Below, piece after piece: positions 46,600 through 56,400 of a DNA stretch of 64,000 bases (positions are counted from its first letter, which is position 1; each line of letters starts with the position of its first letter). The DNA is from Pinus tabuliformis (lineage: Eukaryota; Streptophyta; Pinopsida; Pinales; Pinaceae): contig CM062814.1 in NCBI GenBank assembly GCA_031772625.1, positions 822,934,757 to 822,998,756 on the forward strand, read 5' to 3'. The position numbers were made by a program, and so were the translations under genes. The notes beneath the pieces are model-generated. The model was not told the origin of the DNA. It was given only the letters and a program-made list of their open reading frames with translations, and searched no databases.

Positions 46600-48400
46600 A
46601 CATTTTGGTATTTCTTAAGTAGATCAACAAATTCAACGATTTGTTTCTCTTACCAGTAATCACCAAGTCAAATGATTTTCAGTTGATCACCATTGGATAT
46701 GTCGACTTCGCATATTTTAATCTCGACATCCATCTAGTCGGTTGCTTTAGATTTGTTAAGTTGTTGTTCCCTGACTTTTATTTTTTGATATTATCGCGGA
46801 AAATCTAATTTTCTATATTTCTTGACTTCTTCTTGTTTACAGACTTTATATATTGTTTGAATTCTTTTATAATTTTTAGGATGATTTTTATTCAAGCAAA
46901 AGCTTTGACCAATAATAGGTGATTTCAATTTCTAAAAGACTAGCCCTCTTTTGTTTAGATGTATATGATATATAATTATAGGTTACTCAGGGATCGACTT
47001 ATGTCCGTTCTTCGGTTGATTTTTCTATGATAAAATCTTTAATTCTATACTGCATCCTCTAAGTCTGATTCGTTTGGTCTGAACTCGAAATACTTGATGA
47101 AGTTTTCCCTTAATTCTTTCCATTGAAGTGATTGACCACAAGCTTCTTCCAATTTATACTATTTATTTGGTAGGTCATCCAAGGTGTTTGGGAACATATG
47201 TGGCAAAACTCGCTCATCTTTATAGTCGATCCTTCTCCATTCCGATTCACATGTTTGAATATGAGTGACATGATCTTGTCTTGCGCTAAAAGTGGGTATG
47301 TTTCTTTGTGCAGATAATGTTTTTTCCTTTGAAGTGTTCCATAAAGTATGTTGTTGTAGTCATCCATGTTTGAAGTTGAGACGAATGGGTATCCCACCAT
47401 CTCATAGCTTGTCCTATGAAGGTTTGTTCCAAAATCTACATTCTTCCATGTTCTCCGATAGACTTTGTTACTTCCTTGACATGGTTGACAGGAGACGTGA
47501 TTTCTTTGAATCAAATGATGTTACTAGAATCATTTGTTAGATTTGTTGGAAGTGGAGAAGTTGTTTCTCGACAATTTTCTCTCGTACAATTGGTATTGCT
47601 TTAATAAAATGACATAGACAAATTTTTGAGGTTGGAATGGCCTGAATTGTCCAACATTCTTTTGCTTTGGATTCATAATTTTCAATATGCCATTCATAAA
47701 ACTCTGTCTCGGAATTTTGTCTGATGGAAAGTGGAGATATTTTCAGAATTTCACCATTAGCATTTGGTTCAACATTGCCATGATCCTCTTGCAGTAATTA
47801 ATATATTTGTTTCATTTCAGGTTCTTTGTCAGAAGCTTCTACCCAAGGCTTTCCTTCACAGGGGTCTAAGGGGATAATACTATTTTTATTATTACCATTT
47901 ATCTTACTTCTATCTTTTTCCAATGATATCGTCACCTTCATTTTTCGTCCCTAAGGTCAGCTGACTGATGTCGAGTATGTGGGGATTATGTTGACTAAGT
48001 CGATGACTTCAAAGTCGACTATCATCGGGATCCCCATTATGGAAGTTTGTACATGTCAAAGCATCCCTATTGGTTCAATAAATATCTAGTCGACTAGTTT
48101 AAGATAATTAGTCATTCTATGCAAGTTCGATCGACCCATATTAATCCATGTTTCTCTTGGAAGAATGTTTACCTGCGAGCTGAATTCCACCACAACTTGT
48201 CTAACCATATATCCATGTATTTCTAAGTCGACTTATGGATCATGGTATTCTAATTGATTACCATGTGAGAATTGTCAAACATTTTTCCCATTTTCTCTAT
48301 TTCCATTACTATTTTTCAGCGTATTCAACAGTTCTATTAGACGAGCAACATAATGTTTTTATTTTAATAGTTCAAAAAATTCTTCCATAATTAAATCCTC
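46600..48400 (-). pseudogene. D protease/linker region, poorly preserved
   Basis: This stretch lies between the zinc knuckles and RT, where the protease belongs. I could not find a confident D-S/T-G active-site block. A minus-strand open stretch at 47514-47110 (134 codons, with 'FVSTSNMDDYNNILYGTLQR' and 'HICSQTPWMTYQINSINWKK') matches nothing I recognise. I assign it to D by position only. Confidence 0.4.
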
Positions 48401-48409
48401 GGATAGTCG

Positions 48410-50390
48410 TTGTTAGTCAATTTCTTTCATAAATAATTCAACAACTTTTGACATTTTATCATTTTGTCCTTGCATATCAGGATATTTCGTCGTCTTCTTG
48501 ACTGGTCGAATCACTTGGTGGTCTTGATTGTTGTTATTTTTTCCTGCTCCCGACCTTGTGACTACATGAAGGTTTTTGGAATTTAAAATCTCATGCTTGG
48601 GAACTATTTGTAATAAATTAACAAACTTTTTATTTAATATTTTCTCAATAATTTTAGGGCAATCTTCCAAATAATGATCACCGAGACCACACATATTACA
48701 AAAGTGAAAATCAATTTTATCTTTCAAGGGACATTCTTTAGCAAAGTGCCCTTCTTTCCAGCAGGAATGACAATAAAATATTCCTCAAACTTGACCATTG
48801 CCATGTCCTCTGTCATTATATCCTCCTCCTCCTCTGCCATAGCCTCCTCGACCTCGTCCTTTTCCACTGAAGGATGTTGATTCACTAAATTAATCGGTAG
48901 CCTAAGTATGATATACAACATGGTAATTAGGTTTATTTTTCCATTAAGTGGACATTCCTAGGTGGAATGCACATTGTCTTCACAGATAGTGCACCACTTT
49001 GGCTTGGAATTCCGTAGATTGTATTTGCAGTCTTTAGTTGAATGGTGAGAGGTGACTTGACAAATATCACATTACACGTCGGACTACATTCTTTAAACAT
49101 CGTGGTCAAAATAATCTACAAACTTACAAGTATCTTTCGTATGTCCTTCCATGTGGCAATCAAAACACCAAAGATGACTCTTTTGCAGTGCCAATTACAT
49201 TAGAAAATTTTGTAAATGGTCTATTTGTCTTCAAGTTTGTGATCAGTCAATGAGATAGTCGACTAGCCTTCAACATCTTGCTCAATGCATTGTGCTAATT
49301 TCAGTGCTTCTTCATAGTTTTTAAATTCATTCATTTTAAGCAGTCCTCATATTTTATGAAGTAGACCAACCACATACTATTGAACTAAAAGATGTTCCTC
49401 GATGATATATGGAATCTGGCTCAACAAATCTTTGAATCGTTTGTCATACTCACGTACATATTATTTTGGTCTTTGCTTGATTTCCTTTAGTTTCTGGGCT
49501 ACGAGATGCTTAACATCTTGTGCTTTAAAAAATGTAAGAAAACTAGTTTTAATTTCACTTTTTGACTTAGGTTGTTTCTCTGTAAGGTTCATAAACCATG
49601 TTAATGCTCATTTTCTTAAGGCTACAATGAAATGTGTCATTTTCTTGTCTTCATTGTTTATATAATTCACGGTCCATAATTTTTCACAGAGAAACTACTT
49701 CCTTTTTGGGTCTTCGTCACCTTGGTAGATGGGTATGTGGTTCAAACCCATTTTGATTGAAGAAGGTCACGACAGTCGAGAATTTAGTCTTAAATGGTTG
49801 TTATTGTCAGACTCATCATCAAATGACGTATTCTATTTTTTTCCTTTGTCTATTTTTCTTCTATTATCATATTTTCTGGAGTAGACCAGCCACATACCAT
49901 TGAACTAAAAGATGTTCGTCGATGGTATATGGAATTTGGCTCAACAAATATTTGAATCGTTTGTCATACTCACGTACATATTCATTTGGTCTTTGCTTGA
50001 TTTCCTTTAATTTTTGGGTTGCCAGATGCTTAACATCTTGTGCTTTAAAAAATGTAAGAAAACTAGTTTTAATTTCACTTTTTGACTTAGGTTGTTTCTC
50101 TGTAAGATTCATAAACCATGTTAATGCTCGTTTTCATAAAGCTGCAATGAAATGTGTCGTTTGCTTGTCTTCATTTTTTATATCATTCACGCTCCATAAT
50201 TTTTCACAGACAAACCAATTCCTTTTTGCGTCTTTGTCACCTTCGTATATGGATATGTGGTTCAAACCCATTTTGATTGAAGAAGGTCACGACGATCGAG
50301 AATTTAGACTTAAATGGTTGCTATTGTCAGACTCATCGTAAGATGGCGTATTCTATTTTTCTTCTTTGTCGATGATAACTTGTGAAAATA
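48410..50390 (-). pseudogene. D gag with a series of zinc knuckles
   Basis: The gag core lies at 50.11-49.87 kb on the minus strand: 'KTSFLTFFKAQDVKHLATQK', 'LKEIKQRPNEYVREYDKRFK' and 'LVQWYVAGL', the retrotransposon-gag domain. A second copy of this segment lies at 49.35-49.87 kb. Between 49.17 and 48.66 kb are five knuckle-like motifs: 'CFDCHMEGHTKDTC', 'CDICQVTSHHSTKDC', a third starting 'CTICEDNVHST', 'CHSCWKEGHFAKEC' and 'CNMCGLGDHYLEDC'. A Gly/Arg-rich stretch ('GRGRGGYGRGGGGY') precedes the last two. Gag would bind and package element RNA. Broken fossil. Confidence 0.78.
49351..50376 (-). repeat. 520-bp tandem duplication in the D gag
   Basis: The segments 49351-49851 and 49871-50371 match in the same orientation with a constant offset of 520, at about 93% identity by eye. 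Both include 'agatgttc(c/g)tcgatg' and the closing 'gtattctattttt'. The duplication covers the gag core. Confidence 0.88.
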
Positions 50391-50572
50391 GTCCGTTGTT
50401 TTCGCATGTATTATCTATATATTCTGTGAACCGGCTTTCTCGAGCTCACGACTCTTCGTCGACTGATTTTGTACTTTGGGTTTCTTCAACAGATACAAGT
50501 TGCGACAAAGGGGGTATGATCGTAAGATTTGTCAGTTGGAGAAATACTTTTGACTTAGTTACCGGAGAATCC

Positions 50573-51608
50573 ACAGTAAGAACCATTTTCTGCCAACGTT
50601 TCAAATCCCAAACGGGATCCATCATCAGGACAACTTGAATGCTTGATAGAAGAAGAGATTAATTGAGAGATTAAATAGTAATGAGGAGAGTAAATTGAGA
50701 TGAATGTCGTCTCTCTTTTTTTTTTTTGAAAAATATTTTTTTTTTTATTAATTTATGATGAGAAGTCGGTCCTCATTTTAATGATGAGTTAATTAATTGA
50801 CTTTAAATTAATATAAATTATTATTATGTTGATCATTTTAAAAATTAATATTAATTTTAATTTTAATTAATTAATTATAATATTTTAATAATAAGTTACT
50901 TTTAATTTAATATGATAATTATTATTAATATTAATTGTAATTATTATTATTATTATTATTAATTATTATTATTAATATAATAATTAATACTAATAATTAG
51001 TATTATAATAATTCATAATAATAATTAGTATTAATGATATTCATATTGATCATAATTAATGTTAATAATATTAATCCTAGTATATTGTATTGTTATTTAA
51101 TATTTATTATATATAATATAGGTTAGTACAATTTTTATTATTAATATATTTTAAGAATAAGTTACATTTAATTTAATAAAGAAATTATTAATAATATTAA
51201 TTGTAAATATTATTATTATTATTATTATTTATTATTATTAATATAATAATTAATAAGAAGTACTTGTTCTAGTGCATTATTAATGAGAAGTACTTGTTCT
51301 AGTGCATTATTATTATTTGATTGATCTGGTCATGGATTTATGTCTCTCGACAAATTCTTAATAAAATATGCCCTTAATAAAAAAAAAATCTATATCTAAT
51401 TATTAAATACAATTTTATAAATTAACTAAATTAAATTTATAAATTAACAAAAAATTTACATTATTAAAATAAACATTACTATTTCTGGATTTTAGACATC
51501 TATGGTTCATTTCTTTTGAGCTAAGTTTAGGAGTACCCACAGTAATAACCATATTTTGTCAACATTTCAAATCCCAACAAGGATCCATCATCAGGGCAAT
51601 TTTTGAAT
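50573..51608 (-). repeat. Pair of 70-bp direct repeats around an AT-rich tract
   Basis: 50573-50640 and 51539-51608 share 'cacagtaa', 'aaccat', 'tttcaaatccca', 'ggatccatcatcagg' and 'ttgaat', with the same orientation. Between them lies an extremely AT-rich tract, with (TTA)n-type runs around 50.9-51.0 and 51.2 kb. On the minus strand both repeats contain CTGATGA, a hairpin and GAAA(C/T), like the core of a hammerhead ribozyme. They lie in the leader of D, upstream of gag. Confidence 0.7.
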
Positions 51609-51827
51609 GAAATTAATATTATAAACATTAATATTATTGATTTTCTAAAAACAAAATTGAAATTAAAAATAATAAAAATATTCTAAATAAAAATTTTTTT
51701 TTTAACTATAATAAATAGTTTATTTCATGCTTTCTCATTTATTTAGGTCTGTTGGTCGGCTCTTTTCTTTCACCTTTTGTTCTTTCCTCCCTATTTACCT
51801 CATCCTTTCTCTTCTCTTCTTTGCAGG

Positions 51828-51873
51828 TTTTTCCTGATGATGAGTCATGGTATTGACTCGAAACATCGAAACT
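51828..51873 (+). ncRNA. Hammerhead-ribozyme-like core motif (candidate)
   Basis: CTGATGA (51834-51840) is followed by a perfect six-pair hairpin (GAGTCA ... TGACTC) and GAAAC at 51860. This matches the conserved order of a hammerhead core. I could not find the cleavage-side strand with a convincing third stem, so catalytic ability is unproven. It lies on the strand opposite to the two similar motifs at 50.6 and 51.58 kb. Confidence 0.3.
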
Positions 51874-52499
51874 AAAAAATGAATATTGTGGATGCTTCGA
51901 GATCTCACCCTCAAAATCCTCACCACAGAAATATCAAAACTCTAGTTTCATTGTTCTTGTTCGTTATACCAGACTGCAGGTATTTCTGAATAATTTTGCG
52001 ACTAAACAAATTGTCTAACATTGGGACTCGTTATTGCTAAATTCAGAGTTGTTCTTATTGTTGGACCAAAGTTTTCGACTTCCATGACATCTACTTTCTT
52101 TCTAGGGGTTATCAATAGACCTTTAGTCTCTATCGGTGCAGGCAATGCTACACCTCTCAACTCTTTTGAGGAGTCTCATGCATCTTCGCTCTTACGCTCT
52201 CAATTATACATTCTTTTCCTCTACTATTCTTGTTTTCTAATTTTCTCTTGTCATTGTCATCTCTTGTTCCTTGCTCTTTTCTGTATATCACTCGATTGTT
52301 TATATTGCCAATCACTATTTGGTTGGTTATTTTCTTCTTGTTGTTTCCTAACAACTGACTTTCTTCCTTCCATCCTTGGCAGTTGCATGTACTTCTCCAA
52401 CTTTATTTCTTTCTTTTTATTTTTCTTCTTTATTTCTCACGACTTGTTACCCCCGCCCACGCCGACCTGAGTTAGCGTCAGTTCGCGGAGAGGTATCTA

Positions 52500-53068
52500 T
52501 TGGCCATGATTATTTACTTAAGAAATAATCCCATGCTTCCTTTGTATCTTTACAACAAGCGCCAAGAAATTTTTTCCACTTGGTTTGATCTTTCTTCCAA
52601 TCAATATTGGCTAGTATCCCTAATGGTGGTCAGTACTCAACAATATGTCATGCACCTTTCTCAAGAAGGAACTTGTGTAAAAGGTAGGAATTTTACAAAA
52701 TAATTGTCATGCAGGTGTCATAAGATTTGGTCTTAATGTGTTCGATCGAAGTTCAGACTTCTATTGCTTGCTTTTCACAATAATATTAAAGAATCGACTC
52801 AAGCCACTCATGTAGATTACTTTGACCATCGTTTGACATTTTTAATAGCAGTTAAGCATTAGTTTCATTCTAAGGCTTTTTCATGGGCAACGCGGTCGAG
52901 ATACTTCTTGATTTTGATTGGGGCCCCTTCTATGAATCGTTCATGCGCTTCTGTAAAGAAGTTAGCTCCGGCCTTTGCAATTGTCAGACCATTTCCGCGT
53001 ACACAGTTCTTTAAATAATTATTGATCTTTTCCTCCCACCATAACTGTATCTCTTCTAATGTTAACAT
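52500..53068 (-). pseudogene. D upstream ORF-like region beside the 5' LTR
   Basis: A minus-strand open stretch starts MLTLEEIQLWWEEKINNYLK at 53068, only about 50 bases inside the 5' LTR, and continues to 52865 ('LTIAKAGANFFTEAHERFIE', 'KIKKYLDRVAHEKALE'). Weaker coding-like sequence extends toward 52.5 kb. An ORF between the primer site and gag is a known trait of the Ogre/Tat group, so it may be such an ORF1. Its function is unknown. Broken fossil. Confidence 0.45.
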
Positions 53069-53120
53069 TTATGCTCACATGTTTTATGACTCGAGTTCTG
53101 ACTACCAACAACAGAACCAA

Positions 53121-53443
53121 TGTTGTAATGTAGCGAAAAACATACACAGTTACCAGTAGACAGACATTAAGTATTCACATGATAAGCATAGGCAAGATGC
53201 AAACAGACACAATAACAGAGAACCAACAAAAGAGAACGGATATATATTTATTATATGTCAGAAACCAGAACCAGAATTGTTACTTCGTATGCAGACAAAC
53301 ATATATATAGACTGTCAGGACAGTTATGCTAGTTCCACTATCTGACCAAACATGTTAATTAGTCGATCATTAGTTAGCCTTAATTACATTGCAGGCTTGT
53401 TGACATGATTTGGGCTAGTCAGTCGAGCTGCCTAACTCCAACA
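53121..53443 (-). repeat. 5' LTR of D (right end)
   Basis: 323 bp, TGTTGTAATG to CTCCAACA, matching 40912-41237. The inward flank reads TTGGTTCTGTTG on the minus strand. It could be a primer site, but it is not the usual initiator-Met type. Confidence 0.88.
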
Positions 53444-55600
53444 CTATGGCTGCAAAAAGTTGTAATTTCAACTTTGAAAAAAAGGAATGGTTTTGGGAGC
53501 ACTACTTTTTGATTTGGAGTTTGATTTTAGGGTTTCTGTTTGATACATTATGGGGATTTAAGGCCACGGTTGCAAAAGGCTATAATTTTGACCTCAAATA
53601 AAAAGGATGATTACAGGAGAACCATTTTCAATGTGAGGGTAAATTTTGGTGTTTTCATCCATTAAATGTGGGGTTTTAGGGCTAAATTTTTCATTTGGAG
53701 TTCATAGTTCTCATCAAGTTTATAATTATGTTCCTAGAGAAACAAGTGAACTTGTGCCTAAGAAATAGTTCTTAACACAAATTAAGAATACAATATGTCC
53801 TCAATCAATTTATTGGTGAACATGGTAGCACAATCGCTATTTAGTAGGGCATTGTGAACTTATTAAGAAAGAGAATGCTTGAAGTAGGAAGTGCATTCCA
53901 TGCATATATGTGCTACTAGCATGAAGTTTAACTGGGTTAACTACCTCACCAATCAAATTCTATAAAACTACATGGATACATAGATTAAAATAAAGACTTC
54001 GGTTATTGGAGTTTCTTACTACTAATATAATTTGCATAGTGGGCACAACTCATAAGTATTACCCTTCCATTGCATCACCTCTTAGTCAAATTTATTGTAC
54101 TCCAAGTACGAGGAGATTCCATGTTCAATAGACAAAGCCATATACGTGATGTTTGACCTCATTTTTCCAGGATACTATTAGGCTATGAGGAATTTTTTCT
54201 CACAAACCATCAAAGTTTATAAGGTAATCATTGATGTATATTATCAAGAATATTAATTTGAGGTTAGTTGACACTTTTGTCATATGAGTTTGTTGCTCAT
54301 GAATTATGACATCAATCCATATGTAGACATATAGATAACATAATTCATATTGATGCCTAAGAATCTTAAGTGTGCCATTAAGTGGTGGACCCAAGTAGTT
54401 AAGGAATATAAAAGGAAATAAGGAAAGGGACTGGGTTACAAGCAAGATAAAATGTGGGGGTTCCCATAGGGAAACATAGAAGATACAATAGCTCAATGTG
54501 GAGGGGAATACAACATCAAAATACATTGATTTAGATGAATTAGAGAAATATAGATTATAAATGATGAGCATAATTGGTGAGGTGGCATATGACCTAGTGA
54601 CATGACAAGCTCTATAGCCCCCTCCTCCTATCATAGTTGTGTAAATCATCTCAACGACATGCAATATTTTAGCATCCCCATAAGGAAAGGGTACCCACAC
54701 TACCACCTAGGATTAGGTTATACTTCTACATCAAAGTTAAACATTAAGATCCTTGTTGACGCAACTCTAACAATTTATTCAAAATTAGGTGGCGAGTGAG
54801 GGTGAAATCTTATTGGCATACACTCTAACCACCCCTCACCTAGGATTTATATCTATGAAGGCTACTTAACACTTCACCATGGCCCACAAATTTTTTACTC
54901 TTTGTGATCCAAATCCCCATGTTCTTGAAGGGGCGAGACTCGCATGACTTTCGCTAAGGTCTATGTTAAGGGATTGAGGAAAGAAGATATGTGCCACTCC
55001 TAGATCACATGTGGTTTGTTGACTTGTTATAGGGGGAGTCATAATAGAAAGACCAATATAAGGGGTGACCATTAAAGAAGTCCCAATAGAAATGACCCCA
55101 TTTCCATAGCAAAGAACAAATCCTAAAGATTAATACTCACCTAGGAAGAAGGCCATTGGTGAATAAGATATGATGATAAAGAAGGCATGGGACTTCTTAG
55201 GTCCCATGGAATAAAATTTAGTTATATTGTTATTTTAGGTGAGCAAGAATAATAGGTAGCTATTGAAAAGTACCTATGTATTCACCTTGTGGCTAAGGAG
55301 GCCCCCCTTTTCCCATAACACCAAAGCCTTAATGTTAGTTGCTCCATTACTATAGATCTAGGTCATTTGAATATATAATTCCTTAGCACCATTACATGTA
55401 TCCATCTCAGATTTTGGGTTTAGTTTCTAGACTGGGTAGAAAGAATCACAAGTTCATTTCCAGTGAAACCAATAAAACATGGAGGTAGTATAGTGAAACC
55501 ATTTAGCTTCTTTATCTATCTATCACAATGGAATAATATCGTGAGGGAGACATGGTCTAAATGCATCATATCATATATTTATGAATGATGGACCTTATCT
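53444..55600. other. 2.1 kb with no supported gene; two diverged 125-bp repeats at the left
   Basis: At 53447 and about 53572 two related units begin ('tatggctgcaaaaag', 'cacggttgcaaaagg') and continue in parallel to 'ggggatttaaggc' and 'ggggttttagggc'. This suggests an old tandem repeat of about 125 bp. The flank left of D (40.75-40.91 kb) also contains repeated 'ttacaacctt', 'ttgtaa' and 'attgcaactt' phrases, so D may have landed in such a repeat. The rest shows only unconvincing short frames, such as a 168-codon minus frame at 54706-54200 with no motif. Confidence 0.45.
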
Positions 55601-55619
55601 CCCTTATTAATGTTGATTT

Positions 55620-56400
55620 TCTTAGTACAATTAGGATTAGCACATTTTTTCTAAAATTCTAATAATTACTTTTGACGTAGATTTTATTTTAACTTATTCC
55701 AATATATCTTTCAACAATTATACTTCAGACATTCAATCATAAAGAACAATAGAACATCAGATATCACAATGCACAAGAGAAGACAAGCTTTACCCTAGGA
55801 AAACCCACAAAGGGGAAAAACCCAACAAACTTTTTCAATAGAGAAATTCTTCTTGTTCAATAAGAGACACCTAAACCTATGGTCAAACTTGGCCTTCTCC
55901 TCCAAGTCAAGTCACCCAATATAATCCTGCAATTCACTTTATCTATCGGACCCAAAATTTTGGCCCTCCTGCAATAACTAGTTGCCACAAAATTTCGTCC
56001 CTCCTACAATAGCTAGTTGCCCCAAAATTTCGACCCTGCAATAGTTGCCCCAGTTACCCATAAATTTTGGTCCCCTGCAACAGTTGCTCCATAAAAATGT
56101 GAACCAGAGAGAGAGAGAAGAGAGAAATTTTAGCCTCCTTCTTTGTCCTACTTCGTCGTTCTTTTCCTTTGCTTGCTTACCTAGAAATTGTCTTGTGTGA
56201 GAGAATGTGAATGCCCAAATGGAGGAGGTCAACTTGCCTTTATATATTAGTATATCTTGGGACGTGTCTCTTAGCCAAGGACGACTTGACTTGAAGGGAA
56301 CTTGACATGTCACTTTTGGAGCCAAAATTTACACTTCAAAAATTTTAATTTTCATCTTTAAAATGTTGCAATGGGACTTTGACTCAAAATAAATTCTCCT
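55620..56400 (-). repeat. Possible Copia-type LTR fragment
   Basis: On the minus strand a TATA box ('tatataaaggc' near 56245) is followed by a leader and, further on, by 'gggtttttcccctttgtggg' and 'ttttcctaggg' (55.79-55.83 kb), a phrase typical of plant Copia LTRs. There is no second LTR or pol nearby on this strand. A 35-bp minisatellite lies inside it. The call rests on composition only. Confidence 0.35.
55954..56092 (-). repeat. 35-bp minisatellite, about four units
   Basis: Units begin 'aaaatttt' or 'aaaatttcg' at 55954, 55989, 56024 and 56062. Each carries 'ccct..tgcaata..tagttgccc' or a variant. The first three are exactly 35 bp apart, and the last is more diverged. Confidence 0.8.

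Larger units (their letters stand above)
40912..53443 (-). mobile_element. Long Ty3/Gypsy element D, Tat-like
   Basis: It is bounded by LTRs at 40912-41237 and 53121-53443. Both start TGTTGTAAT and end CCAACA, and they differ by roughly 15% by eye. The element runs on the minus strand: 5' LTR at right, an upstream ORF-like region, gag with several zinc knuckles, RT, RNase H, integrase, then extra coding-like sequence and a purine tract beside the left LTR. RT wording ('CIYVDYRGLNKLT', 'PFPTPFAYEILN', 'LTDGFSDYNQ', 'FDLKNAPIVF') resembles the non-chromovirus Tat group, whose members are long and carry extra ORFs. A Copia remnant (E) lies inside. Flanks allow only an imperfect 4-base duplication (CTGT/CTAT). 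Old and broken in many places. Confidence 0.82.

Noticed and set aside
51834-51864. Calling a functional hammerhead ribozyme
   Set aside because: The core halves fit, but I found no convincing third stem or cleavage triplet. Kept only as a candidate and a finding.
52021-52470. 149-codon plus-strand frame with hydrophobic, membrane-like translation
   Set aside because: Pyrimidine-rich DNA gives F/L/S-rich frames by composition. No start context or homologue is recognised, and it runs against the orientation of D.
54200-54706. 168-codon minus-strand frame
   Set aside because: No recognisable domain and no neighbouring signals. A frame of this length is expected by chance in AT-rich DNA of this size.
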